DNA of 64,000 nucleotides from assembly GCF_003663885.1 (NCBI RefSeq), contig NZ_RCCE01000005.1, forward strand, positions 124,001-188,000, written 5' to 3'. The notes below the pieces were generated by a model that did no database searches, was not told the DNA's origin, and saw nothing but the letters and a program-made list of their open reading frames with translations. The stretch is from Litoreibacter meonggei (lineage in GTDB: Bacteria > Pseudomonadota > Alphaproteobacteria > Rhodobacterales > Rhodobacteraceae). This document shows, one piece after another, positions 16,126 to 25,359 of the stretch. A program made the translations under genes and the position numbers. The first letter of the stretch is position 1. Each line of letters starts with the position of its first letter.

Positions 16126-17451
16126 ATGCGCTTACAAAATTTCAACGCTTTACTATCCACCATCAATGACATTCCTCGAGTGAAGCGGGATGGATCAGTG
16201 ACGTCGACGTCATCAAATCTTATTCAGGTGCGGGGTCTGTCCAGCTTCGGCCAAGTCGGTGATCTCGTAATGGTACACCCAACATCTGCGGCCCCCGTTT
16301 TCGGCGAAGTTCTTGCTCTTAGGGAGTCCATTACAGATGTCCTACCCGAGACTGGGAGCAGAGGTATTGCCCTAGGTGATCGTGTTTCACACCTTGGCCC
16401 GACACGAATTATGCCCGACACTAGTTGGCTCGGCCGCATAATCGACCCGCTTTTGCGCCCTCTCGACGGAAAGCCGCTATGCAATGGTGCTACTGAGGTT
16501 TCTTTAATGGCAGCGCCGCCTGTTCCATCGACAAGGAGACGCCTTGGCGACCGGCTCTCTACAGGTCTCGCGGCGTTTGACACACTCATCCCGATCGTGA
16601 GGGGCCAGCGGCTAGGCATTTTCTCCGGTTCGGGCGTAGGCAAATCCACTCTGCTCGCGGATCTTGCCAAAGGCGTCCAGGCGGATGTGGTCGTCATTAC
16701 CCTGATAGGTGAACGCGGTCGTGAGCTAAGGGACTTCGTCGAAGACACATTGGGCGCCGAGGGACTCAAACGGGCGGTAGTGATTGCGGCTACGTCAGAT
16801 CAGTCAGCCATGCTCAGGCGAAGGTGTGCCTGGATAGGGATGGCAGTCGCCGAGTACTTTAGAGACCAGGGTGCGCACGTTCTTCTACTCGCCGATTCAG
16901 TGACACGGTTTGCCGAAGCACACCGGGAAATTGCCCTGGCATCAGGAGAGACCGCAAGCTTGCAAGGTTTTCCACCCTCAACGTCACAAGAGCTCATGGC
17001 GCTGAGTGAAAGGGCTGGTCCGGGTAAGATTGGATCAGGGGACATCACGGCGATATTTTCAGTCTTGGTTCAGGGTTCTGACATGGAAGGTCCGATTGCG
17101 GATATAATGCGGGGGGTGCTCGATGGCCACGTCATTCTGTCGCGTGAAATCGCGGAGCGCGGCCGGTTCCCCGCAATTGATGTATCAAAATCAGTATCTC
17201 GTAGTTTACCAAACGCGGCGTCAGCGTCAGAGTTCAACACTCTTTCCGAGGCCCGCCAGGCCATTAGCACTTATGAGGAAACAAAAATTCTAATCAAGTC
17301 CGGTCTTTATGAGTCTGGTACCAGCGCCGCGATAGATCATGCCATTTCTGTCTGGCCAAAAATCGAAGCGTTCCTTTCTGGCAGACACGGGTTCTCCATA
17401 GAAAAAAACTTCGAAATGCTAAATGATTGCTTGACGAGTACTAAATCGTAA
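16126..17451 (+). CDS. fliI: FliI flagellar export ATPase
   Basis: FliI is the cytoplasmic ATPase of the flagellar export apparatus. The ATG at 16126 has GGAAGG upstream and gives 441 residues. The Walker A motif is GIFSGSGVGKST (about residues 165-176), followed by GERGRELRDFVED and a Walker B region VLLLADSVTRFAEAHRE. The gene is divergent from flgB, with 81 nt between them. Confidence 0.97.
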   Translation: MRLQNFNALLSTINDIPRVKRDGSVTSTSSNLIQVRGLSSFGQVGDLVMVHPTSAAPVFGEVLALRESITDVLPETGSRGIALGDRVSHLGPTRIMPDTSWLGRIIDPLLRPLDGKPLCNGATEVSLMAAPPVPSTRRRLGDRLSTGLAAFDTLIPIVRGQRLGIFSGSGVGKSTLLADLAKGVQADVVVITLIGERGRELRDFVEDTLGAEGLKRAVVIAATSDQSAMLRRRCAWIGMAVAEYFRDQGAHVLLLADSVTRFAEAHREIALASGETASLQGFPPSTSQELMALSERAGPGKIGSGDITAIFSVLVQGSDMEGPIADIMRGVLDGHVILSREIAERGRFPAIDVSKSVSRSLPNAASASEFNTLSEARQAISTYEETKILIKSGLYESGTSAAIDHAISVWPKIEAFLSGRHGFSIEKNFEMLNDCLTSTKS

Positions 17452-17567
17452 ATTCAATTGCGCGAGAAATTCCGACTTCTCTCTCAACTAGATTCATCGC
17501 TCCCTGAGGCGCTTCTTGTCGATTTATGTCACCAAATTACCTACGAATTATTCTATAATTATTGAAG

Positions 17568-18374
17568 TTAAAATCGCAGCGTCGCGTTTCCTTCAAGTAA
17601 GCTAAGCGCAGTAGACGCGCCATCTAAGATGCCGCTTTGCGTCACTTGAGAGGCTAGTAGAAAGTTAGTTCTGACCTTATTTCGAATTTCCAAATCGAGA
17701 AATCTGTCAAAATTTTCCACGTCAAACTTTGTAGACGACATGCCCTTTAGAATATCTACTTGTTGATCTATCTGCAGATTTCCAAAGCTCGACGGCAAGA
17801 ACAACGATTTCTCTATGATCGACTTGAGGGGCGCGTTGCCCAAAACTTCAAACCACTTTGCGGTATCGCTGATTTTCTTTTCGGCGATTTCTAGAATTTC
17901 ACGATCGAAAGATAACGCGAGCCTCAAGTCTTGATCTTGATCACCAACTGCAGCTTCAAATTTTCTTAAACTGTAGGCAGTCAAAATCTCATCAGGAAAA
18001 TCGCTGAGCTGTGTCCTTGGAACATCGAAGTCACCAAAACCGAAAGCCTTTGACAAACTGAGGTAGCGCTTATCCGAGAACCGGTTGGCAAGTGCATCAG
18101 GTGACACTGTTCCGTCCTCCAAGACCTTTCGAATGAGAAACAGATTGTCAATATCCGCTTCTAAGCCAAACGCCGTCAGCGCCACGGAAAGTAAGCTTCG
18201 GTCCTTTACCAAGTCCTCTGCTGATCTGATATTTGAGATTCGCTCCCGAAAAGCCTCTGCATCACGCTTAACCGGTTCCGATTTATCAAAGCTGTCTTTC
18301 TGCGCCTCCATCGTCGTTGACAAAAAGGTCCACCCTTGTAGCCCTGATAGCGGTACTATCGGAATAAAAGTCAT
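17568..18374 (-). CDS. DUF1217 family flagellar-locus protein
   Basis: This 268-residue cytoplasmic protein has the repeated pattern LLSVALTAFGLEADIDN, LIRKVLEDGTVSPDALANRF and FGFGDFDVPRTQ, which fits DUF1217 (known from rhizobial and Rhodobacter flagellar loci). Its role is not established. It overlaps the flbT stop (ATGA), placing it in the flagellin-flaF-flbT unit. The 116-nt gap to the convergent fliI gene has no strong terminator. Confidence 0.82.
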   Translation of the reverse strand: MTFIPIVPLSGLQGWTFLSTTMEAQKDSFDKSEPVKRDAEAFRERISNIRSAEDLVKDRSLLSVALTAFGLEADIDNLFLIRKVLEDGTVSPDALANRFSDKRYLSLSKAFGFGDFDVPRTQLSDFPDEILTAYSLRKFEAAVGDQDQDLRLALSFDREILEIAEKKISDTAKWFEVLGNAPLKSIIEKSLFLPSSFGNLQIDQQVDILKGMSSTKFDVENFDRFLDLEIRNKVRTNFLLASQVTQSGILDGASTALSLLEGNATLRF

Positions 18375-18775
18375 TCCGCGTGAGCTGCCATTAGTCTAGT
18401 TTCTCGTGCCAACAACAATCGAAGAGATTTGAGCCCAGGGTAGAACTGGTCCCTGACTACGTAGTCTGTCGACGTATCAAGGATACGGCGGCTGTCAGCG
18501 TCCCAGAATGCATGGCTTAGCTGTTCTATGCCATTGATAACCTGTCGCTTTCCGTCACCAAAATTTGCGTCTCCTGACAACATGAGCTGAAGGATATAGC
18601 AAACTCTGCGCACTGGAGTTGTCACCTCATCTGGGTGAATAGCATCCTTCAACCTCAAGATTTTGGCATTAGGAGTCAAAATTTGCACTCTACCTCGGCG
18701 CTCCCCATTCTCAACGACTACGCCGTTGATAAGGAGTCTTTCTTTCGGCGCTAGTTTCAATACAAGTCCAGCCAA
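18371..18775 (-). CDS. flbT: FlbT flagellin post-transcriptional regulator
   Basis: FlbT binds flagellin mRNA 5' leaders in Caulobacter and controls their stability. The 134-residue protein matches the family: LVLKLAPKERLLINGVVVEN, then PVRRVCYILQLML and the C-terminal YPGLKSLRLLLARE. It begins with a TTG at 18775, 2 nt after the flaF stop. Confidence 0.93.
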   Translation of the reverse strand: MAGLVLKLAPKERLLINGVVVENGERRGRVQILTPNAKILRLKDAIHPDEVTTPVRRVCYILQLMLSGDANFGDGKRQVINGIEQLSHAFWDADSRRILDTSTDYVVRDQFYPGLKSLRLLLARETRLMAAHAE

Positions 18776-18777
18776 AG

Positions 18778-19149
18778 CTAGTGATCCCCCGTGTTCAAGC
18801 CGCGCATTATAGCCAGGTTTATATCGGATAAAGCATCAACAGATGCATCGCCCATAAGTACTTTTTTGGAGTGTTCGCTTACAAACTCAGACAAGTAGAA
18901 AATCTGAGCTCGGACTCCTTGAGGTAGCTTATTTCCTGGGTCCGCCACATCAATCGCTAACGCGGTCCACAATTGTCGATTCGAATGTACCGCTTCTGCT
19001 AGTTTTGGAAATTCTAGCGCGCCTGCTTCGACTGCCGCCGTTAGGGCGCGCGTGACTTGGGCAAATACTTCAAATTCGATTCCTCTATCAGTACGTAGCG
19101 GCGTGCTACGTTTCCCGTAGGCGGAAATCGCCCGCAATGTTACATTCAT
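18778..19149 (-). CDS. flaF: FlaF flagellin synthesis regulator
   Basis: FlaF is an alphaproteobacterial flagellin regulator and secretion partner that works with FlbT. The 123-residue protein contains RGIEFEVFAQVTRALTAAVE, NRQLWTALAIDVADPGN and the C-terminal DINLAIMRGLNTG, all typical. It is 65 nt downstream of flagellin, with a hairpin between them. Confidence 0.94.
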   Translation of the reverse strand: MNVTLRAISAYGKRSTPLRTDRGIEFEVFAQVTRALTAAVEAGALEFPKLAEAVHSNRQLWTALAIDVADPGNKLPQGVRAQIFYLSEFVSEHSKKVLMGDASVDALSDINLAIMRGLNTGDH

Positions 19150-19173
19150 ATGATCACCTTACAATAAATCTGA

Positions 19174-19206
19174 ACGAGCGAGACGCTATCCTAGCGACTC
19201 GCTCGT
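19174..19206 (-). terminator. Hairpin between flagellin and flaF
   Basis: ACGAGCGAG (19174-19182) pairs perfectly with CTCGCTCGT (19198-19206), and the loop contains a further CGCT/AGCG pair. No strong T-run follows on the minus strand, so this may be a partial terminator or an mRNA-stabilising hairpin that sets flagellin above flaF/flbT levels. Confidence 0.6.
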
Positions 19207-19214
19207 GATGTGGC

Positions 19215-20696
19215 TTAGCGGAAGAGCGATAGAATGCTCTGCGGAGCCTGATTTGCGATCGAAAGGGCCTGAACACCAAGTTGTTGTTGTACCTGAAGCG
19301 CCTGAAGACGAGCCGAAGCTTCTTCCATATCGGCGTCCACAAGCGTGCCAATACCCGACTTTAGAGAGTCGGTCAGCTTACTTACAAAATCAGATTGGGT
19401 CTCAATCCGACCTTGCGCCGACCCAAATTCTGCGGCGGCGTCAATTGAGTTCTGGATTAGAACCTCAACGTTACCCAACGCAGCTTCGGCTCCCTGGTTA
19501 GAAGTTACGTCAATACTCCCAAGCCCGAACAATCCACCTGACGCTGTTCCGCCTTGCGCGCCGACAGCAGTAAAGGTGGCAATCGCCGACGTGCTATCGT
19601 TGTCGATCTTTAGCACCTGCTCGCCGTTGTCATTGGTTGTCACTCGGGTCGAAATACCGTCGATGCCAGCTGAATCGATTGCAGTTTTTAGGCCGTTGGC
19701 CACATCTTCGAATGTTTCTCCTTCACCAGCAACATAGGTCGCCACATCTGATCCAAGAGTAACTCGATAGCCGTCCCCAGCATTCACTTTAGAAACCGCA
19801 GAAAACGTTACGTTCTCCGCTCTTTCGGCAACAGTGGCAGTGCCATCCGAAACCGGCGATCCTGAAAACGCCAAATCAACTGTTTCAAAAGCACGGGTGG
19901 AAGTAACTTCTAGGTCGCTACCATTCCGTGCGGCGCTGATACCCTCCAGCCCCAATGCGTTGATTGCCCCCGCGATCTGATCAATCGCCAGTTCCTCAGT
20001 GTCCGTCGCAAGGAATGTTCCTGCAGCAAAGTTCAAGGTCGATCCTGCAACAGTGATTTGGAAGTCGTCGCCCGACATATCAGCGCTGTTTGCAAAAGTA
20101 ATCGCTTCTGTACTGCCAGTGTCCGCTATCGGGCCAGCGGACGCTGTAGCGTTTGCCGTCAACGAAACACCAACACCATAAGTCCCCGCACTGTCGGACA
20201 GATCAGCTCGTGAAATCGAAATATTTGAAGCAGTAACCGAGCCATCCCCAAGGCGATCCAGAGAAGACAAGATATCTACAGATTCTGTGCCTTTCAGCAT
20301 GTTCAGTCCGTTGAACTGCGCTGCTCCGACGACAGAGTTAATCTGGGACGTCAGAGCATCGATATCTGTCTGAATTTTCTCCCGATCTACATTCTCCTCC
20401 TGAGCGGAAACGACTTTTCCCTTAATTTGCGTTAGAAGATCAGTGACAGTTTCCGCACCCTGCCTTGCCACCGCTACAGTCGACTCCCCTAATGACAAGC
20501 TCTCTGAAATTGCGTTAAACCCTTTGACATCGGACTCCATGACCTTGGAGATCGCCCATAGCGCCGAATTGTCTTTTGCAGAAGCTACCGATTTTCCGGT
20601 AGAAATCTCGGACTGTGCCTTTAGCAAATCAGAATTAATAGATTTGAGGGTTTGTAGCGCAACCATTGCGCCGTTGTTGGTTAGAATGCTGGACAT
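19215..20696 (-). CDS. fliC: Flagellin (filament protein)
   Basis: This 493-residue flagellin has the conserved N-terminal D0/D1 domain (SSILTNNGAMVALQTLKSIN, STGKSVASAKDNSALWAISK) and C-terminal D0 (QVQQQLGVQALSIANQAPQS, ending LSLFR). The variable centre (about 180-390) is rich in Ala, Thr, Ser and Asp, as for a surface-exposed domain of a marine bacterium. No cysteine is present. It is the first gene of the flaF-flbT-DUF1217 unit. FliD and FliS genes are not seen nearby. The start has AGAGGA upstream. Confidence 0.97.
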   Translation of the reverse strand: MSSILTNNGAMVALQTLKSINSDLLKAQSEISTGKSVASAKDNSALWAISKVMESDVKGFNAISESLSLGESTVAVARQGAETVTDLLTQIKGKVVSAQEENVDREKIQTDIDALTSQINSVVGAAQFNGLNMLKGTESVDILSSLDRLGDGSVTASNISISRADLSDSAGTYGVGVSLTANATASAGPIADTGSTEAITFANSADMSGDDFQITVAGSTLNFAAGTFLATDTEELAIDQIAGAINALGLEGISAARNGSDLEVTSTRAFETVDLAFSGSPVSDGTATVAERAENVTFSAVSKVNAGDGYRVTLGSDVATYVAGEGETFEDVANGLKTAIDSAGIDGISTRVTTNDNGEQVLKIDNDSTSAIATFTAVGAQGGTASGGLFGLGSIDVTSNQGAEAALGNVEVLIQNSIDAAAEFGSAQGRIETQSDFVSKLTDSLKSGIGTLVDADMEEASARLQALQVQQQLGVQALSIANQAPQSILSLFR

Positions 20697-20713
20697 GTGT
20701 TTTTCCTCTTTTA

Positions 20714-20730
20714 CGGCGACTTCAACGCCG
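20714..20730 (-). promoter_or_regulatory. Hairpin in the flagellin mRNA leader
   Basis: CGGCG (20726-20730 region) and CGCCG pair around a 7-nt loop just upstream of the flagellin ribosome-binding site. In Caulobacter FlbT acts on a flagellin leader structure, and flbT is in the same transcription unit here. The regulatory role is inferred. Confidence 0.4.
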
Positions 20731-20896
20731 AATTGACATCACTCAACGTGACTGAAGAGTCGTTTTGACTTTTGCTCGCCGGATTTTCCGTAGCTTGCGC
20801 CATCCAATTCTCAGGATGCTCGTTTTTTTGAACTCACATTCGCTAAGGGGTTCCTAAGTTTCCGAAAAACAGTTAGAAAAATTTTACCTATCCCGA

Positions 20897-21250
20897 TTAA
20901 GCAATCTTTTCTTGCAAAATTATTGGCGCGCCATTATTTTTTTCCGTAACATTATAGGTACTTAAACCGGAACCTAATTGCCGCAGAGATTGAACTCGCT
21001 GTTGGGCGGACCTCATTCCCGCTTGAGCTGATGCGTATAGTTTTTGGACGTCAGAACAACTAGTTGCGAGGTGCCGCAATTCGGATTCTTGTAATTTCTC
21101 TCTAACTTTAAATATTTCCCTGAAGATACGCTCTTTTTTATTTATCACCTCTACGAGCGCATCTGTGTCCCCAGTCGTAAGCGCGTGACGCTCTTGAGAA
21201 ATTACTTCAAGGGCACTTTTCACTTTGGATTTTGTTCGAAAAAAATTCAT
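20897..21250 (-). CDS. FlgN-like export chaperone
   Basis: This 117-residue, highly charged helical protein has heptad-like repeats (ALVEVINKKERIFREIFKVR) and a C-terminal region (ASAQAGMRSAQQRVQSLRQL, then STYNV) that resembles FlgN, the chaperone of hook-filament junction proteins. The ATG at 21250 has GGAG 9 nt upstream; a TTG at 21265 is an alternative. It follows the FlgJ-like gene directly. Base composition is AT-rich. Confidence 0.65.
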   Translation of the reverse strand: MNFFRTKSKVKSALEVISQERHALTTGDTDALVEVINKKERIFREIFKVREKLQESELRHLATSCSDVQKLYASAQAGMRSAQQRVQSLRQLGSGLSTYNVTEKNNGAPIILQEKIA

Positions 21251-21251
21251 G

Positions 21252-21524
21252 CTATGATTCTCCAAAACTGGCTACAAACTGCTCGGCCAATCCGAGCCCA
21301 CCACTCTCAACAATGAGCTCGGCATGTTGTTGGCGTAGAAATGACTGAAATTGATCCTCCCCAATTCCTCCTCCGAATTCAGAGGACATTCCCTTCATTC
21401 CAATGAACGACAGCATCTCCGAGACGAACGCGACTTCGAGCTTTTTGGCGATGTCTTGATTGCGATTCATTCCACTCCTGACCGCAACTTCCCGGAGTGA
21501 ATTTGACGTATTTATGGGTTCCAT
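21252..21524 (-). CDS. FlgJ-like rod-binding protein (N-terminal domain only)
   Basis: This 90-residue protein matches the rod-binding domain of FlgJ: KKLEVAFVSEMLSFIGMKGM, then FGGGIGEDQFQSFLRQQHAE and GGLGLAEQF. The peptidoglycan hydrolase domain of enteric FlgJ is missing, as is usual in alphaproteobacteria, so a separate hydrolase would be needed. It has GAGGAAG upstream of its ATG. Confidence 0.88.
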   Translation of the reverse strand: MEPINTSNSLREVAVRSGMNRNQDIAKKLEVAFVSEMLSFIGMKGMSSEFGGGIGEDQFQSFLRQQHAELIVESGGLGLAEQFVASFGES

Positions 21525-21627
21525 TTACTTCCTCGTCTTACCCTCGCCAAACGACAAATATTCGGCAGTGGTAAAGATTGAGTAACCCCTTCATGCCAAA
21601 CCTCCGTCGAACTGTGAAGGATTTTGC

Positions 21628-23175
21628 ATGACCATTTCGACAATTCAAATTGCGTGCAGCGCTCTTACGGAGGCTGGAGCACAGGCACACGCAAGTAAAT
21701 CCACGTGCGCGGACACAGACGCGAGAACTCGAGAAACCGGCTTTGGTGATGCACTAAGCGAAGAGGCCGGAAGCGAAATTGCCCAGTTCAAAGCGCTTAG
21801 CCCCGACCGAGAAGGGGCAGGTTTTGGCTTTGAGTCAGAGGCATCAAGTGACAGAATATTCTGGGACAAAAGTGGAACCAGTTCTCTCAACGTCCCAACC
21901 GACCCTCACCCACAGAGCGTCATACTTAGAACGTCCGAATTTGCGGCAGTGAGTGATGATCAAATACCAACCACTGAAAGCGCCAAGATCGCGGATACGG
22001 CTTGGGGGCCTCATGCCTTGTTAAGCAACGCCGCTCAGACGCCACTCATTGCTGACAGCGGAGAAATTCCCGAAGTAATCTCTCAAACGCCAACAGGATT
22101 GAATGTTGGCGGCGAACCTGACAGCGGTCTCTTGAATGCTCAAAAACAGTACTCAATCATCGCGTCTAAAATCACGCCTGAGTTATCAAACGGCGCTCCG
22201 ATCGCTCAAGTCAGCAACTCGAATGCGACCGCTATCGCCACCGTTCCTGCCGTGCTTTCTGGCAGCCAGCCCACCGAGAATAACCAAGCTTCGGCAACAG
22301 ACCTTGATGTAGCCCAAAATCCGCTAAACGAAGGTAAAGCTACGGAAGAACAGGCTAGGGCCAATTCGCTTGATCCAACATTTGCTCGCACCCATTGTAG
22401 TCAGCCTTCCAAAGTAGAATCGGTTTTCGAAAAAAATCGGCCGGTTGCCCAACCTGCTGTAGAACAACTCCAGACACCCAATTTGATACCGACTGCGCTT
22501 GGAGGTACCTCAGAAATTGCGGAAAACCCGCCGAAGCCTGTGCATTCAGACCATCCGCCACCAGCGCTACCAAGATCAGAAGTTCTCGTGACCTCAACGT
22601 CAGCTATGCCCGGGAATAAGCCGAAGTCGGCACCAACCCCAACGAGCGTTTTCAATCCACTGGAAGCCACAGAACAACTGCGCATGTTGCCGCGACACGA
22701 CCTCGAAATTACAGGTGGCATTACACCATTTACCAACACCGGCTCACCGGCCTCAACTAACGCAGTTTTATCAGCGCCCGCTCAACTACCGACACAACTT
22801 CCGCAACATATCAGCACGCAAATATGTAACGCACTTGAAACCAGTGTAAATCAAGATATCGAAATCCGGCTGGACCCAGAAGAACTAGGACGCGTCCGCA
22901 TCGTTCTTTCACCCAGAGAGACCGGAATGAATGTTGTCGTATTTTCTGATAGGCCAGAAGTTTTGGACCTGATGCGTCGCAATTCGGATATGTTGGAAGC
23001 GGATTTTTCCGACATTGGCTACGAAAGCTCAAACTTCTCGTTTGAACAGGAGCATGACGACAAACCCACGCCAACTCAAAATGCAAACCAACACTTGGAT
23101 ATTGAGATGACGACTGACTTGCCTATTTCGCAACAGACAACCGGGGACACCACTCGGCTAGATTTGAGAATGTGA
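21628..23175 (+). CDS. fliK: FliK hook-length control protein
   Basis: FliK measures hook length and triggers the FlhB switch. The 515-residue protein has a long low-complexity Ser/Pro/Thr/Ala-rich N-terminus, as expected for the molecular ruler, and the conserved C-terminal Flg_hook domain: IEIRLDPEELGRVRIVLSPR (about residue 412) followed by VVVFSDRPEVLDLMRRNSD. It is followed by flgD with a 9-nt gap. Confidence 0.92.
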   Translation: MTISTIQIACSALTEAGAQAHASKSTCADTDARTRETGFGDALSEEAGSEIAQFKALSPDREGAGFGFESEASSDRIFWDKSGTSSLNVPTDPHPQSVILRTSEFAAVSDDQIPTTESAKIADTAWGPHALLSNAAQTPLIADSGEIPEVISQTPTGLNVGGEPDSGLLNAQKQYSIIASKITPELSNGAPIAQVSNSNATAIATVPAVLSGSQPTENNQASATDLDVAQNPLNEGKATEEQARANSLDPTFARTHCSQPSKVESVFEKNRPVAQPAVEQLQTPNLIPTALGGTSEIAENPPKPVHSDHPPPALPRSEVLVTSTSAMPGNKPKSAPTPTSVFNPLEATEQLRMLPRHDLEITGGITPFTNTGSPASTNAVLSAPAQLPTQLPQHISTQICNALETSVNQDIEIRLDPEELGRVRIVLSPRETGMNVVVFSDRPEVLDLMRRNSDMLEADFSDIGYESSNFSFEQEHDDKPTPTQNANQHLDIEMTTDLPISQQTTGDTTRLDLRM

Positions 23176-23184
23176 GGATTATCC

Positions 23185-23835
23185 ATGGATGCAATATCTC
23201 CCAGCACTACTTCGTCTCAATCCAAATCACCCAGCACGACGAAACAAAGCGTCATCAGTTCAGATTTCGAGACCTTCCTCGTCATGTTGACCGCCCAGAT
23301 GGAAAATCAGGACCCACTAAACCCGTTAGACTCTCAGGACTTCGCCACTCAGCTCGCGACATTCTCAGGGGTTGAGCAGCAAGTAAAAACCAACGACCTT
23401 CTCAGCGGGTTGAACACCCAGCTTCTCGCCTCCGGCATGGGAGACATGGCCAGCTGGGTCGGGATGGAGGCCCGAGTGGCGGCACCTGCCTACTTTGATG
23501 GCGCTCCCATTGAAATCGCTGCGAACCCTCCCAGCTTTGCGGCGCGGGCGGAACTCGTGGTAAAAGATGAAACCGGATCAGAGATACAGCGGATCAACAT
23601 ACCCGTCTCTGACGATCCGTTCGACTGGGCCGGAGTAACAAGCGGCGGTCAACCATTTGCCCATGGGATATATAGTTTTGAGGTCGAAGCGTACTCGAAT
23701 AACGAAGTAATCGATAGCCACGTCCCGGATATTTTCGCGCGAGTCTCGGAAATTCGCACGATTGATAGCGCTGCTGTCGTAGTGCTTGAAGGCGGTGAAA
23801 TTTACCCGGCCTCCTTGGTCACCGGATTAAGATAG
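23185..23835 (+). CDS. flgD: FlgD hook cap / hook assembly protein
   Basis: This 216-residue protein has the FlgD N-terminal signature DFETFLVMLTAQMENQDPLN and PLDSQDFATQLATFSGVEQQ, then the C-terminal FlgD Ig/tudor-like region. It forms the scaffold for hook growth. Its last 9 bases overlap the end of the convergent ubiB gene. Confidence 0.96.
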   Translation: MDAISPSTTSSQSKSPSTTKQSVISSDFETFLVMLTAQMENQDPLNPLDSQDFATQLATFSGVEQQVKTNDLLSGLNTQLLASGMGDMASWVGMEARVAAPAYFDGAPIEIAANPPSFAARAELVVKDETGSEIQRINIPVSDDPFDWAGVTSGGQPFAHGIYSFEVEAYSNNEVIDSHVPDIFARVSEIRTIDSAAVVVLEGGEIYPASLVTGLR

Positions 23836-25359
23836 CAGCGTCCATGCGCAGAACGCCACTACCGCCACCGCGAGACCAGCAACAAAGCCAATTACGCGGT
23901 TCTGGGCATGCTTAGGTTGGGCAGGTTTCGCGTCTCGACTGCTTCGCATCAATGCGTCTTCCATTAGCTGAGGGAGCTTCGGACCGAACCGACCCAGAAC
24001 CTGCGCAGTCGAAACCAAATCGCGCAGCAATGCTCTTGGACCAATATTTTGCTTGATGTAGTCCTCGACAACCGGCTGCGCGACCTCCCAGATATTGATC
24101 TGAGGATACATAGTGCGCGCGACTCCCTCGACGACAACCATCGTTCGTTGAAGCAAGATCAGCTCGGTACGGGTCTCCATTCCAAAGCGTTCGGTGACTT
24201 CGAACAGGTATGCCAGAAGATGCCCCATCGACATCTGCGTCGCGTTCATGCCGAAGATCGGTTCCCCAACGGCCCGCAAAGCTTGCGCAAACTCGTCTAT
24301 GTCACGGTCTGCTGGCACGTAGCCTGCCTCGAAATGAACCTCGGCTACACGCCTATAATCCTTCCGAATAAAGCCAATCAGGATTTCAGCATAGACGCGT
24401 CGCGTATACTCGTCGATCCGCCCCATAATACCAAAATCATAGGCAATGATGTCACCTGCCGCGCTGACCTTCAAATTCCCCTGATGCATGTCAGCGTGAA
24501 AGTAACCGTCATTCAGTGCCTGGCGTAGAAACAGCTGCAAGACGCGCTCCCCGAGAGCCTTCCGGTCGTGACCGGCAGCGTCGATCGCATCGACATCGCC
24601 AAAAGCAAGCCCCTCGGCCCACTCCATCGTCATCACGCGCTTGGCCGAGTGGAAGAAGTGGGTTTTAGGAACGACAAAACCTACATCGTCCACGGTTTTT
24701 GCTGCGTACTCACCCGCTGCCGCCGCTTCCAATCGCAAATCCAATTCGCCTTGAACGACACCATCGAAGTGTTTGATCACATCGGAAGGGTGCAATCGGC
24801 GCGAAGAGGGCGAGATGAACTCAATAAGTGACGCTGCGAAATAAAATGCGTCGATATCCTTGCGAAACGCCTTCTCGATTTTGGGTCTTAAAACTTTGAC
24901 CGCAACCTCTTGGTCGGTCTCCCGCAAACGCGCTTTGTGCACTTGCGCGATGGAGGCTGCGGCTACCGGTTCTGAAAACTCCGAAAACACCGCATCAACC
25001 GACTCGCCCAATTCTTCCTCAACCGTCGCCTTTGCATAGCTTGTCGGGAAGGGTGGTAGCTTATCCTGAAGGATCCGAAGCTGCAGAGCAAGCTCGTCCC
25101 CAACCATGTCAGGCCGCGTCGAAAGCACCTGACCGAACTTGATATAGGCAGGGCCCAAAGCCGTAAGCGCCCGCGTCGCCGGCGGCATATTCGGATCCCC
25201 CTTATGCCCCAGCCATTTAAACGGCCAAGCCGTCACCCGCGCCACCATACGAAGCGATGGAGGGGCGTCAAACGCATCGAGAACTAACTTCATCGCGCCC
25301 GTACGCTCCAGCGTTGCGCCCGTACGAATAAGGCGCCAGACATTGTGTGGACCGCGCAT
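23827..25359 (-). CDS. ubiB: UbiB, ubiquinone biosynthesis ATPase/kinase-like protein
   Basis: UbiB supports extraction or delivery of ubiquinone intermediates in the membrane. The 510-residue ABC1/ADCK-family protein contains the KxGQ motif (KFGQVLSTRPDM, about residue 94), the Ala-rich loop (AAASIAQVHKA), the catalytic HADMHQGN and the metal-binding YDFG. A C-terminal hydrophobic segment (VIGFVAGLAVAVVAFCAWTL) anchors it. It begins directly after the ubiE stop. Confidence 0.96.
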   Translation of the reverse strand: MRGPHNVWRLIRTGATLERTGAMKLVLDAFDAPPSLRMVARVTAWPFKWLGHKGDPNMPPATRALTALGPAYIKFGQVLSTRPDMVGDELALQLRILQDKLPPFPTSYAKATVEEELGESVDAVFSEFSEPVAAASIAQVHKARLRETDQEVAVKVLRPKIEKAFRKDIDAFYFAASLIEFISPSSRRLHPSDVIKHFDGVVQGELDLRLEAAAAGEYAAKTVDDVGFVVPKTHFFHSAKRVMTMEWAEGLAFGDVDAIDAAGHDRKALGERVLQLFLRQALNDGYFHADMHQGNLKVSAAGDIIAYDFGIMGRIDEYTRRVYAEILIGFIRKDYRRVAEVHFEAGYVPADRDIDEFAQALRAVGEPIFGMNATQMSMGHLLAYLFEVTERFGMETRTELILLQRTMVVVEGVARTMYPQINIWEVAQPVVEDYIKQNIGPRALLRDLVSTAQVLGRFGPKLPQLMEDALMRSSRDAKPAQPKHAQNRVIGFVAGLAVAVVAFCAWTLLS

